Assembly: GCF_902833225.1 (NCBI RefSeq)
Contig: NZ_CADFEI010000028.1
Span: 1-64,000, forward strand
Source: Burkholderia sp. BCC1644
Lineage (GTDB): Bacteria; Pseudomonadota; Gammaproteobacteria; Burkholderiales; Burkholderiaceae
Direction of reading: 5' to 3'
DNA: 64,000 nucleotides
The notes under the pieces were generated by a model. The model was given only the letters and a program-made list of their open reading frames with translations. It had not been told where the DNA came from and did no database searches. Position 1 is the first letter of the stretch, and each line of letters begins with the position of its first letter. A program made the translations under genes and the position numbers. This document shows positions 45,701 through 53,185 of this stretch, one piece after another.

Positions 45701-48700
45701 ACAGCCACGGCAGTTACGCGGAAACGCTGCACACGTCGGATCAGGCGCTGACCGGCACGACACTCAAGGGCGGCGACACGGTAAATATTGTGTCGGGCAA
45801 GGATATAACGCTCTCCGGTAGCACGATCAGCCTCGACAAGGGTAACGCGAACCTGTTGGCGGCCGGCGACGTGAATGTCGGCGCGGCAACCGAGACGCAC
45901 GAGCTGAATTCGCACGAAACGCACAGCCACAGCAATGTCGTAAGCGGCGTGAAGGTCGCAAGCGGGATCGACCAGACGATGACGCTCAATCGCGGCAGTC
46001 TGGTATCTGCGGACGGCGTGAACATTGTCAGCGGAAAGGACGTCAATGTTCAGGGCAGCACCATCGTCGGAACGAACGACGTGACGCTCACTGCAGCGCG
46101 TAACGTGACGGTGACGACGTCGCAGGACACCTTGCAGTCGTCGAGCTACTACAACAAGAAGGAGTCCGGGCTGATGTCCGGCGGCGGACTGTCGGTGTCG
46201 GTGGGCAGCAGTTCGCTGAAGACGACCAGCCAGACGACCGAGGTGTCGAACAATGGCAGTACGATCGGTTCGCTGAACGGTAACGTCAGCGTTACTGCTG
46301 GAAACGACCTGCACGTAACGGGAAGCGACCTGATCGCAGCGAAGAATCTTAGCGGTACAGGCGCGAACGTGACGATCGACTCGGCGCAGGACAAGAACCA
46401 CCGCGGCGAAACGCAGGAAGTCTCCAAGAGCGGCCTGACGCTGGCACTGAAGGCACCAGTGATCGACGCGGTATCGAATGCCGTTGGTCAATCGCGTGCG
46501 TCCGGAAACAGCCAGGACGGTCGGGCAGCGGCGCTGCACGGGATGGCTGCGGCTAGCGCGGCATGGGACGCGAACGTTGCCGCGGGCGATGTGGTCCGGG
46601 CGCTGGGGGCGGGCGAGACGCCTCAGTTCAAGGTCGAAGTCAGCGTCGGCAGCAGTCACAGCAAGAGCGCATTCTCCGAAGACAGCGTGACGAATCGCGG
46701 CTCGAATGTGAATGCAGGCGGGACGGTGGCGTTTGCGGCGACCGGCAACGGTCAGACTGGCAGCGGCAATGTGACGATAGCCGGTTCGAACGTGAACGCG
46801 AACGATGTAATCCTGGCGGCGAAAAATCAGGTCAATATCGTTAATACGACGGACACCGACTCGACGCGCAGCACGAACGAGTCGAAGAGCGCGAGCGTGG
46901 GCGTGTCGGTCGGCACGGGCGGGTTTGGTGTTTCCGCAGCGATGTCGAAGGCCAACGGCGACGGCAACAGCGATCTGGCCACGCAGAACAATAGCCATGT
47001 AAACGCAGCAAACAATGTGACGATCATTTCGGGCGGCGATACGAGCATCATCGGCTCGAACGTGAAGGGCAATCAGGTGAACGCCGACGTGGGTGGGAAT
47101 CTGAACATCGTCAGCGCGCAGGACACATTGTCGAGCGCGGCGCATCAGTCGAGTTCGGGCGGCGGCTTCAGCATCAGTCAGGGCGGCGCCAGTGCGAGCT
47201 TCAGCCAGAGCAAGGGCAACGCGTCGGGCAGCTATGCGGGCGTCAATGAACAGGCCGGGATTCACGCGGGCGATGGCGGCTTCAATATCAACGTCACCGG
47301 TAATACCAATCTGAAGGGTGGGCTGATCGCAAGTCAAGCGGATGCGTCGAAGAATTCGCTGACGACAGGTTCGCTGTCCTTCTCCGACATCCAGAACCGG
47401 TCGCACTACGACGCGAGCTCGAGCGGCTTCAGTGCGGGCGCGACGACCGGCGACGGCGGGATGAACTACAGCACGCACGGCAGTACCTCGGGCAAGAACG
47501 CGGGCGGTGCCGCGCCGATGCTCGGCCAGAACGACAGCGGCAGCGATAGCGCGACGACGAAGAGCGGCGTGAGTGCGGGAACGGTCACGGTTACGGATTC
47601 GGCGAACCAGAAGCAGGATGTGGCTAGCTTGAACCGCGATACGACGAACACGAACGGTACGGTCGCCAAACTTCCGGACATGCAGAACCTGCTGGCCAAC
47701 CAGTCGGACATGATGGCTGCGGCCAGCGCGGCTGGTGAAGCGGTGTCGCGCCGGATCGGGGACTATGCCGACGAGATGAAACGGCAAGCCGAGAAGAATG
47801 GTGACCAGGCAGGTGTCGATGCCTGGAAGGAAGGCGGAGCGAATCGCGCGCTGATGCAAGGTGCCGGTGCAGCGCTGGTGACCGGGCTGGCGGGCGGCAA
47901 TGCAGTAGGCGGCGCCGCAGGTGCGGCGATTGCGTCGATCGCGTCCGGCAAGCTGAACGAACTGAGTAGCGCGATCGCGGGCAGCGATCCGACCGGCAAT
48001 GCCAATATGAATCAGGCACTGGGCAACATCGTGGCGAACGCGCTTGCGACGGGGGCCGGTGCGGCCGTGGGTGGGGAATCGGGGGCGTTCTCGGGGTACA
48101 ACGTGGATCGGTTCAACCGGCAGTTGCACCCGGACGAAAAGAAGGCGATCGGCGACAAGGCGAACGGCGACAAGGATGAGGAAAAGCGCCTTACGCGTGC
48201 CGCGTGTTATGCCGTCAAATGCTGGGCGGAATATCCCGCTGGCAGCGACGAGCGCAACAAGAATTTTGTGAGCGAAGTGGAGGTGGCATCGCTCACAAAG
48301 GAGCTCGACTGGGTGAACCAACAGAAGAGTTCTGGTCTGTTCGAATATACCGCTTTGCAGAAAGGCGGCGACGCCATTAAGACCGACCCGGTGGGAGTTG
48401 CAAAAGATGTAACCAAAATGACGCTCGGTGGAATGACGGCAAAAACTGGAGCCGCGCTTTGTACAAGTGGCATCGGATGTGCTGTTGGTGGCTGGATGAC
48501 GACCTTTGGGATCAGCGAGTTCGTGGAAGGTGGCAGTGGCCTGTATAACCGTTACAATGGAATCAATGTGCCGGGGGATAATCCACTCCGCTGGGGTTTC
48601 AGTCAACTTTCTCCGCAATGGGGAAATACCATATATGATGGAATCAATTTTGGAATGGCCATTCTCGCCCTGAAAGCTCCCGTTCCATTGAATATGGGTG

Positions 48701-48891
48701 TCGCTGATGGATTAAACCGACCGGTTTCGATTTTTGGTGTGACTGTCCCACGCATTGATAACGTAAATTTGCTCCCTTTCATTAAACAGCCTTGGCCATA
48801 CGGCACGACGCAGGGATTCTTGCTTTATGGAGTTGGCTCGAAAGGGGCAGCCGTTGTCAATGACGTTAGGGATGGCGGAGGTAAAAAATGA
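39772..48891 (+). CDS. cdiA: contact-dependent inhibition exoprotein (CdiA/BcpA type)
   Basis: 3039 residues, exported by the two-partner pathway and displayed on the surface to deliver its C-terminal toxin into neighbours. Parts in order: extended signal peptide MNKNTHRLVYSRRRGMVVAVAE; TPS secretion domain with VIQTPNGLPQVNVARP and the NPSGI variant of the NPNGI motif; hundreds of residues of beta-helical repeats (LDNSGG, LTNAAG); a less repetitive middle around residues 1340-1700; fil-haemagglutinin repeats around 1850-2500; and a pretoxin region with GYNVDRFNRQLHPDE at about residue 2775. The last ~190 residues are the variable toxin; its DNA becomes AT-richer. The toxin has hydrophobic segments (GIGCAVGGWMTTFGISEFV, GMAILAL). 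The immunity gene overlaps the stop by ATGA. I see no catalytic motif in the toxin. Confidence 0.94.
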   Translation: MNKNTHRLVYSRRRGMVVAVAETATAEGKSATGEARARRRSSVSGARAVAAGVAVLGMLPVLSGAQIVPTPGTSTHVIQTPNGLPQVNVARPSSAGVSVNTYNQFDVQKAGAILNNSATMVQTQQAGWINGNPNYGAGQAARIIVNQVNSPNPSQIRGTVEIAGARAELVLANPSGIFVDGGGFLNTSRATLTTGVPFYGADGSLAGYNVNRGLVTVAGAGLNAANTDQVDLIARAVQVNAAVYAKNLNVVAGASQVNHDTLAATPIAGDGPAPAVAIDVSQLGGMYSNRIFLASNENGVGVANAGTIAAQAGDLTLQSNGRLVLTGKTTASGNLALSAAGGIQNSGTTYAQQSLSAATSADLTNSGTLAAQQNTTVNAGSVNSTGTFGAGVNDDGSVAHGGDLNLTVSGQLSATGQNVAGGSASLTGSGVNLAGSQTAANGNLLLNATAGDVNLANATTSAQGAIQANASGTVINDHGSLSSGGGTTLTGGALSNQSGKVSSQGPLSVNVAGQIANQSGELISESTADIHGGAIANNQGTIQSAAGMTMAGASLDNTAGRITSLNGDGLSVTTSGQLTNAAGTTANGAQGGVIGGNGDVSVQGANVVNRGAITSNTNLHVAGQSVDNGGGTLQAAQNVVVDAGAHLTNSGGSIVGQTATVSATTIDNSAGTVQAGQVSLNATDLVNHGGTITQTGTGAMAVNVSRTLDNSNGGTLQSNSTNLTLAPTSIVNDSGTITHAGNGTLTLGNGSGSVSNVGGSIASNGRMVAQAGALNNASGSINAQTGLTAAVAGTLNNASGKLLSNTDVSVTSGTLANDGGQIGASTNATVHMGSMTNQGGSIVAPNLSVTADSTLDNSGGELEANQLALTAANLVNHGGTITQYGSSAMGMNVSGTLDNSTGGVIQTNSTDLTLKPAGLNNAGGTITHAGTGTLTIAPGNGASALNNASGTIVTKGQAVVDASSWNNANGILAAQRGINATIAGDVNNAQGLLRSDPSLSLTNGGALSNRGGHVQAGQSAAGDTSTLDIQSASIDNADGAIVDLGTGKMTVQGGSQIANSHAGGVSGMGAITGNGDVTVNAASISNTQGGQLSGASLKVQGNSLDNSGGTIGNVTNSNGDVNVTTTGAITNTNGQISSTHDLSVAAATLQGGGTYSATHDANVNLQGDYTAASDTQFNVGHDLAFTLPGTFTNNANLQSVNNLSVNASNIVNAGALTAGGLLRTQSTNLTNTGALVGASVSLNATNTISNLGPTALIGGSDSNGTLEILAHDIENRDDTTATDSMATTAIFGMGKVVLAGGKDAGGNYTNAALINNVSALIQSGGDMELHADKVTSTRRVMKTSTSQIDPASLAQFGIPISGRTGQVGVKDSESIGGVYTEPPHGGQWNSTYQFTTYYADSATATTVTDISPAAQIVSGGKIDASSVGTLQNYWSNIAAVGDIKMPARYDADGWAASGQKLPGVSVSYSGQYHYNNYDNSEYDWKLPFGNAPFVGSRPGGYTQAAPASIKDYKLPRYDPTLNSNDTISGTGVSVNNTAGNASIPSLGLLPGQSVPGLTPTNLSGNASGAKSGASSVHGGAPAPVDPIIASATALNVLTNLTIPQGGLFKPTTAPNASYVIETNPAFTNQKNFISSDYFFGQLGVDLTHIPKRLGDGFYEQQLVRNEVTALTGKAVLGPYADLQTMYQSLMAAGADLSKSLDLPIGASLSADQVSKLTSNVIMMETRVVDGQSVLVPVVYLAKASQQNIDGPLISATNIDFQNAQSFANSGTIKADNTLAIQGKQIDNAFGALQSGGLMSLKTENNIDLTSANVKAGSLQLDAGKDLILDTATKTNTRVSRDGATSVVTTLGPTAKLDVAGDALIVTGGNFQQNAGNLSVGGNLGMNVGGNWDLGAVQTGEHKIVQRANGISNTDINKVTGSSVTVGGQSNVVVGGDLTAKGAQIDLGQGGTLAAKGNVTLGAASATSTVNSNSSGSDSHGSYAETLHTSDQALTGTTLKGGDTVNIVSGKDITLSGSTISLDKGNANLLAAGDVNVGAATETHELNSHETHSHSNVVSGVKVASGIDQTMTLNRGSLVSADGVNIVSGKDVNVQGSTIVGTNDVTLTAARNVTVTTSQDTLQSSSYYNKKESGLMSGGGLSVSVGSSSLKTTSQTTEVSNNGSTIGSLNGNVSVTAGNDLHVTGSDLIAAKNLSGTGANVTIDSAQDKNHRGETQEVSKSGLTLALKAPVIDAVSNAVGQSRASGNSQDGRAAALHGMAAASAAWDANVAAGDVVRALGAGETPQFKVEVSVGSSHSKSAFSEDSVTNRGSNVNAGGTVAFAATGNGQTGSGNVTIAGSNVNANDVILAAKNQVNIVNTTDTDSTRSTNESKSASVGVSVGTGGFGVSAAMSKANGDGNSDLATQNNSHVNAANNVTIISGGDTSIIGSNVKGNQVNADVGGNLNIVSAQDTLSSAAHQSSSGGGFSISQGGASASFSQSKGNASGSYAGVNEQAGIHAGDGGFNINVTGNTNLKGGLIASQADASKNSLTTGSLSFSDIQNRSHYDASSSGFSAGATTGDGGMNYSTHGSTSGKNAGGAAPMLGQNDSGSDSATTKSGVSAGTVTVTDSANQKQDVASLNRDTTNTNGTVAKLPDMQNLLANQSDMMAAASAAGEAVSRRIGDYADEMKRQAEKNGDQAGVDAWKEGGANRALMQGAGAALVTGLAGGNAVGGAAGAAIASIASGKLNELSSAIAGSDPTGNANMNQALGNIVANALATGAGAAVGGESGAFSGYNVDRFNRQLHPDEKKAIGDKANGDKDEEKRLTRAACYAVKCWAEYPAGSDERNKNFVSEVEVASLTKELDWVNQQKSSGLFEYTALQKGGDAIKTDPVGVAKDVTKMTLGGMTAKTGAALCTSGIGCAVGGWMTTFGISEFVEGGSGLYNRYNGINVPGDNPLRWGFSQLSPQWGNTIYDGINFGMAILALKAPVPLNMGVADGLNRPVSIFGVTVPRIDNVNLLPFIKQPWPYGTTQGFLLYGVGSKGAAVVNDVRDGGGKK

Positions 48892-49154
48892 ACTGGCGTA
48901 GATTATATGCGACGCTCCAAATCTGCTTCACAGTGTGCCTTGCATCGGCGGTTGGTGCAGGCTGCTGGGCCTTTCTTATATCGGGGATATGCCGTATAGC
49001 ATTAAAAATGAATGACACTATCGCGCTTCTGTCAATCGGATTGCCGTTGTTCATTATTTTTTTCTTCGTGTTTGTGAAGTATTTACCAAAGCCGCTGCGC
49101 AGAGCTGGAATGTTGAGTGACAACCCGGAAAAGTTCGGCCCTTGGTTCAAGTGA
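48888..49154 (+). CDS. cdiI: immunity protein, two-helix membrane type
   Basis: 88 residues, starting inside the cdiA stop (ATGA), so translation is coupled. Two hydrophobic segments (about residues 12-35 and 43-62) predict an inner-membrane hairpin, with a short polar tail ending in PWFK. Position after cdiA and before cdiB is where the immunity gene lies in Burkholderia loci. A membrane immunity protein usually guards against a toxin that acts at the inner membrane. It is clearly related to the protein at 49397-49624 (shared WAFL-x-S, IG-x-P-x-FII, K-x-LP-x-x-L-x-R). Confidence 0.85.
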   Translation: MNWRRLYATLQICFTVCLASAVGAGCWAFLISGICRIALKMNDTIALLSIGLPLFIIFFFVFVKYLPKPLRRAGMLSDNPEKFGPWFK

Positions 49155-49218
49155 TGACCGCTCTGCAGATCTGAGTGTCAAAGCCGCGACCACCGTTCCA
49201 TCCCGTATTGAATGAAAT

Positions 49219-49400
49219 ATGAAAACTATTCGCCGGGGGAATTCGGCTGCCGCAGCGCTGCTGTTTATCGTGACCAGTGTGTCGGCGCAAAAATGCCGTT
49301 GCTGGGGATAAATCAGCCTTTGATGTCGTTTGGCGTGGGGTCGAGAGGGGTTGCTGTCTACAATGACGTGTCAAAGGAAACCAGGGCAGGCCATCAATGA
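49219..49400 (+). pseudogene. chimeric remnant: signal-peptide start joined to a cdiA toxin tail
   Basis: Two frames meet here. From ATG 49219 a 30-codon frame to TAA 49309-49311 encodes a convincing Sec signal peptide (MKTIRRGNSAAAALLFIVT, then SVSAQ) and nothing else. In another frame, from about 49293 to 49400, MPLLGINQPLMSFGVGSRGV continuing AVYNDV matches the end of CdiA (GVGSKGAAVVNDV). So a secreted-protein start, perhaps the bcpO lipoprotein that Burkholderia loci carry at this spot, has been joined to a displaced toxin tail. The tail stop overlaps the next gene by ATGA, as in the intact cdiA/cdiI pair. Confidence 0.7.
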
Positions 49401-49624
49401 ATAGGGGATTTTATGCTAAAGCCCGTCTTTTTGTAGCTGTTGCCTCAATATCATTTGGGACAGGTGTTTTCTGGGCGTTTCTTGCGTCAGAGTTGGTGTG
49501 CCATTTATTTGGATTCGGCGAGGGTAAGACATTAATTTTTATCGGCGGGCCATTTTTCATAATTTACTTTATTTGGTGCAGCAAGGTGCTACCCGAAATT
49601 CTGACGAGGAATTCTCGCGTATAA
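49397..49624 (+). CDS. orphan immunity protein, paralogue of cdiI
   Basis: 75 residues with two hydrophobic segments at about 10-32 and 41-60. It aligns with the cdiI product along its length (YA near the start, WAFL-x-S, IG-x-P-x-FII, K-x-LP-x-x-L-x-R) but is clearly divergent. It overlaps the stop of the toxin-tail remnant by ATGA. The arrangement is that of an orphan toxin/immunity module left behind when the locus exchanged its toxin. It may still protect against siblings that carry the older toxin. Confidence 0.82.
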   Translation: MNRGFYAKARLFVAVASISFGTGVFWAFLASELVCHLFGFGEGKTLIFIGGPFFIIYFIWCSKVLPEILTRNSRV

Positions 49625-49729
49625 GAGCCATCGAGTACAGAGATGCTCGAAGTGTTGGGCTGCACTGCAGGCCGCTGCAGATCTATTTCAATCGTGCATA
49701 AAATTTCTGCCCCCTTCGGAAAACAATAA

Positions 49730-51487
49730 ATGAGAATTACTAGAGGGCTTGTCGTGTTGCCGTTGGCGGTCGCTTCGTTCGCTGTATATGCGCAGCAGGC
49801 TCCAGCGCCCGAAGATCGTGCGGCGGCCGCCCGTGCGAACGCTGAGCAGGACCGGCAGGCCCGGCAACAACGCGAAGCTGAGCAACGAACCGCGGTCGTA
49901 CAAGCACCTTCGGTTCGGTCTGACGTGCCGCGCGCTGAAACATATCCGGCCCTGCCTGCGGAAACACCTTGCTTCCGTGTCGGTCGTTTCACACTCGACG
50001 TACCCGATGCGCTGCCCGCTTCCCTTAAATCGCAAGGCGCGTCGGCATTGCCGATGGATCGTTTCGCCTTTGCGCGCGAATGGCTCGAGCACTACTCCGG
50101 CCAGTGCGTCGGCAAACGGGGCCTCGACATCCTCGCCAGGGGCCTGTCGCAAGCGATCCTGGCGCGCGGGTACGTCACGACGCGCGTGCTGCTGCCTGAG
50201 CAGGACCTGTCGACCGGCACCCTCAAGTTTTCGCTGATCCCTGGCGTGATCCGCCACGTGCGCTTCGCCGACGAAAAACTCCGCGGCACTTGGAAAACTG
50301 CTTTTCCGACTCGCGACGGCGAGCTGCTGAACCTGCGTGACCTCGAACAGGGCCTCGAGCAAATGAAGCGCGTGACGAGCCAGGACGTATCGATGCAGAT
50401 CGTGCCGGCCGACGTGCCCGGCGAAAGCGACGTGGTGCTCGACGTGAAGCGCAGCAAACCGTGGACGGTCGTCGCTTCAATCGACAACTCGGGTACGCGC
50501 GCGACAGGCCGCCTCCAGGGCAATTTGTCTCTCGGTATCGACAATCCCCTAGGCCTAAACGATATCTTCAACATCGGCGTGAGCCAGGATCTCGAATTTG
50601 GAGACAAGCGGCTCGGCTCGCATGGCTGGAACGGCTTCTATTCGATCCCGTGGGGCTACTGGACCGCGACGCTGTCTGCGTACACAAATACGTACTACCA
50701 GCAGATCGCCGGAGTGAACCAAACGTTCATCGCGAGCGGAAATTCGAAGACGGTAGATTTCAAGCTGAACCGCGTGCTGTCGCGTAGCCAGAACGACGTG
50801 TTTGGTGCGCAGGTCCGATTGTCGCGTCGGTTTGGCCAGAGCTTTATCGAAGACACCGAGATTCCTCAGCAGCGCCGCAACAACACGTTCGTTGAATTCG
50901 GCCTGACCGATCGCCACTACTTTGGTAACGCGCAATTCGACGGCACGCTCGCGTACCGGCAGGGGATCGGCGCGTTCGGTGCGCAGGACGACGCGCTGTC
51001 GGCCGACGGCGGTCCGACTTACCGCTACAAGATGGCCGTGCTCGATGCGAACCTGTCGGTGCCGTTCGCAATCGCGCAGCAGCCGTTCCGCTATGTGACG
51101 ACGTTCCACGGTCAGTACACGGGCAATACGCTGTACTACATCGACGACCTGACGATCGGCAGCCGCTATACGGTGCGCGGATTCGACGGCGAGACGATGC
51201 TCGCGGCGTCGCGCGGCTTCTACTGGCGCAACGAACTGCAGGCGCCAATCGGCCAAACCGGGCAGGCTGTATATGTCGGCATCGACTACGGCCACGTGTG
51301 GGGTCCGCAGCCGGTTACCCTCGTTGGCACACAACTGGCGGGTGCCGTAATCGGCGTGAAGGGCAGCGTTGCGACTCGATTGGGCGCCTATGGTTACGAT
51401 CTGTTTGCCGGCACACCGATCTACAAACCGCCCGGGTTCCCGACGGCGCGAGTAACGGTTGGTTTTCAGGTCACGGCACAGTTCTGA
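49730..51487 (+). CDS. cdiB: two-partner secretion outer-membrane transporter (CdiB/BcpB)
   Basis: 585 residues, FhaC/ShlB family. A signal peptide is followed by an acidic/basic helix (EDRAAAARANAEQDRQARQQ) corresponding to the plug helix. Two POTRA domains come next (FTLDVPDALPASLKSQ, then LLPEQDLSTGTLKFSLIPG and SDVVLDVKRSKPW), then a 16-strand barrel with the VRGFDGE loop-6 motif at about residue 480 and a C-terminal aromatic end (VTAQF). It exports the CdiA protein. It is the last gene of the locus, as in Burkholderia A-I-B loci and unlike the B-A-I order of enterobacteria. The ribosome site is weak. Confidence 0.93.
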   Translation: MRITRGLVVLPLAVASFAVYAQQAPAPEDRAAAARANAEQDRQARQQREAEQRTAVVQAPSVRSDVPRAETYPALPAETPCFRVGRFTLDVPDALPASLKSQGASALPMDRFAFAREWLEHYSGQCVGKRGLDILARGLSQAILARGYVTTRVLLPEQDLSTGTLKFSLIPGVIRHVRFADEKLRGTWKTAFPTRDGELLNLRDLEQGLEQMKRVTSQDVSMQIVPADVPGESDVVLDVKRSKPWTVVASIDNSGTRATGRLQGNLSLGIDNPLGLNDIFNIGVSQDLEFGDKRLGSHGWNGFYSIPWGYWTATLSAYTNTYYQQIAGVNQTFIASGNSKTVDFKLNRVLSRSQNDVFGAQVRLSRRFGQSFIEDTEIPQQRRNNTFVEFGLTDRHYFGNAQFDGTLAYRQGIGAFGAQDDALSADGGPTYRYKMAVLDANLSVPFAIAQQPFRYVTTFHGQYTGNTLYYIDDLTIGSRYTVRGFDGETMLAASRGFYWRNELQAPIGQTGQAVYVGIDYGHVWGPQPVTLVGTQLAGAVIGVKGSVATRLGAYGYDLFAGTPIYKPPGFPTARVTVGFQVTAQF

Positions 51488-51839
51488 TGAAGGAGGGGCG
51501 ATCCCAGACTCGGTCCGCTGTCGTCGGCGACGATGTCGGTGAGGATCGGGAGCTGACGGTCCCTCTGGCCGCGCAGATCGCCACATTGCTGTCGAAGAGC
51601 CACGAGCCGCGGCCTCGATGTCCACGATGCGGCGGCCGACATATCGCGACGCGGGATTCAGAACACGCTCGATCGGCAGATTGCCGTTGTTCGAATGCCA
51701 GGCGTGCCCGCGCTATTTCTGCCGCACTGTCGACACGCCGCTGGGCGAAAACCCCCTCAACAGCAGATCGACCTGTTCGTTTCTCTGCTGTCGCGACCGA
51801 TCTATCGGAGTCCTTGAAATGCCGTCGCTGAAGAGCTAG
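51487..51839 (+). pseudogene. DUF746-like zinc-ribbon gene broken by frameshifts
   Basis: Three frames each hold part of one protein. Frame 1 from ATG 51487 gives the start through HEPRPRCPRCGGRHIATRDS. Near 51660 the frame changes and continues RLPLFECQACPRYFCRTVDT and PLGE. Near 51753 it changes again to KPPQQQIDLFVSLLSRPIY. Joined, this is a CxxC...CxxC zinc ribbon with the RYF-x-RT-x-x-TPLGE run, as I recall from Burkholderia DUF746 proteins. Either it is a pseudogene or two sequencing errors lie in 100 bases. It directly follows cdiB. Confidence 0.5.
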
Positions 51840-51876
51840 GAAAGGGTTCCCGCTGGGTACAACAAATTGCCCCTTG

Positions 51877-52740
51877 TCAGCCGCCCATCGCCTCCTTCGC
51901 ACTGACCCAACCCTGCACCGCACCCGCGTGCGGATTGCGATACCGCACCTTCAGCCACTGAAAATCGTTGCTCGCGTCGATCACCTCCACCGTGTCGCCC
52001 GCGACGACATAGCGGCGCGCGGGCGCATCGGTCATCGCATCGTGCAGCGGCAGGCGTGCCGCGCGCACCTTGAACGTGACGGCGCCGCCGCCATAGGCGT
52101 CGGGGCGGCGCGAGACGCGCTTGCCTTGCGCGTCGTAGGTCAGCAGCATCGACGACGGGCCGTTGTCGGTATCGAGCAGGTCGCGCAAGTCGTCCGGTAT
52201 CGCTTCGCTGGACTGGTACAGGTACATCTTTCCGCCGGCATCGAAGCGATACGCATCGGTGTACCAGATCGGGCCGCCGCGGCACGAGCTGTACAGCGTG
52301 CGCTCCTTCGGCTTGGCCACCACGTTGACCAAGTCGTCGCAGTTGCCGGGCGGCAGGTTGCTCGCCGGCATGTGCAGCGGCTCGAACTGCTGGCGCGCGG
52401 CGTCATACAGGTAGATGCCGTAGCTGTCGTTGACCATGCCGAGCGTCGCGTGCATCGCGAGATCGCGGTGGCCGTCGAAGTTGTAGTCGTCCGATGCGAG
52501 GTGATAGTGGCCTTCCTCGTCGGTGGCGGTCACGTCGAGCGTTTGGGTCTTGCCGCTCGGCAGGAAGCGCACGGTGATGTGCTCGCTGTCCGCGCGCTCG
52601 ACGCGGGCCGTGACGGTGTCGTCGACCTTGAACGTGAGCAGCGGTTTGGCCGCATGCGCGGCGGAGGCCAGCGTTGCGCACGCGGAGAGCAGCAGCGCGG
52701 CAACGCGCGGAAACGGTCGGAGTGGCGAGGTGCGCGTCAT
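51877..52740 (-). CDS. secreted protein with C-terminal SH3-like domain
   Basis: 287 residues. Signal peptide (basic MTRTSPLRPFPR, hydrophobic core, cleavage near AHA/AK). The central 180 residues include DGHRDLAMHATLGMVNDSYG, a pattern like FG-GAP/calcium-binding repeat proteins with DxDxDG-like acidic loops (DDYNFDGHRD). The last ~60 residues (RRYVVAGDTVEVIDASNDFQWLKVRY and GWVSAKEAM) look like a bacterial SH3 domain that binds cell-wall peptides. Function in the periplasm unknown. The gene for a 122-residue protein lies 43 bases upstream. Confidence 0.75.
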   Translation of the reverse strand: MTRTSPLRPFPRVAALLLSACATLASAAHAAKPLLTFKVDDTVTARVERADSEHITVRFLPSGKTQTLDVTATDEEGHYHLASDDYNFDGHRDLAMHATLGMVNDSYGIYLYDAARQQFEPLHMPASNLPPGNCDDLVNVVAKPKERTLYSSCRGGPIWYTDAYRFDAGGKMYLYQSSEAIPDDLRDLLDTDNGPSSMLLTYDAQGKRVSRRPDAYGGGAVTFKVRAARLPLHDAMTDAPARRYVVAGDTVEVIDASNDFQWLKVRYRNPHAGAVQGWVSAKEAMGG

Positions 52741-52783
52741 GAGCGGTTGTCAGCGTGAACGGAGGGAGTGCGCGGCCAATCGG

Positions 52784-53152
52784 TCAGCCGCGCGTGCTGT
52801 CGTCCTGAAAGCCGTCCTTGCCGACGAAGATCTCCTTCAGCGCGGCGCGCAGCGTGACCGGATCGTACTGGCCGGGTGCGAGATGGATGACGTAACGCGT
52901 TTGACCGTCGAGACGCGCGGCGATGCCGGGCTCGATCTCGACGTCGATCGTGTCGTCCGTCAGGCGCACCGACAGATCCTTGACGCGCCAGTTGATCTGG
53001 TCGCGCACCATCACTTCGATCAGCGCGTCGTCCGGAAAGCGCGACAGCGCGAAGCAATAGTCCTGCTCCGCGTCGTGACAGTAGATGTTGGCGAAGCTTT
53101 CGTCGTCGTCGAGGTCGGACGTCGCCGCGCCGACGGTAGCGTGAAGTTCCAT
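52784..53152 (-). CDS. hypothetical protein
   Basis: 122 residues, acidic, no signal peptide or membrane segment. It looks like a compact alpha/beta protein (ANIYCHDAEQDYCFALSRF, DDTIDVEIEPGIAARL). I do not recognise a family. It lies between the SH3-domain protein gene and an HxlR regulator on the same strand, with small gaps, so the three may be one unit. Confidence 0.7.
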   Translation of the reverse strand: MELHATVGAATSDLDDDESFANIYCHDAEQDYCFALSRFPDDALIEVMVRDQINWRVKDLSVRLTDDTIDVEIEPGIAARLDGQTRYVIHLAPGQYDPVTLRAALKEIFVGKDGFQDDSTRG

Positions 53153-53185
53153 GAACGTAGGTTCCTGCGTATGGGTTATCTGGGG

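Larger units (their letters stand above)
49163..49684. repeat. direct repeats flanking the orphan toxin/immunity module
   Basis: CTGCAGATCT occurs at 49163-49172 and again at 49675-49684, after cdiI and after the second immunity gene. The copies frame the remnant and the duplicate immunity gene and may be the scar of its insertion or duplication. Confidence 0.5.

Noticed and set aside
40700..47400. Periodic repeats that could be taken for a CRISPR or satellite array
   Set aside because: They are degenerate coding repeats of filamentous haemagglutinin domains inside one continuous gene.
48534..48560. GLYN in CdiA as the toxin-boundary motif of Burkholderia BcpA
   Set aside because: The known boundary motif has Asn-x-Glu/Gln before LYN; here Gly-Ser-Gly precedes it, and the pretoxin region with RFNRQLHPDE lies about 145 residues earlier.
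45580..48618. Open frame of 1012 codons antisense to cdiA
   Set aside because: Arg/His/Val-rich with no domain; it mirrors the codon bias of cdiA. Long antisense frames are expected in this GC-rich DNA.
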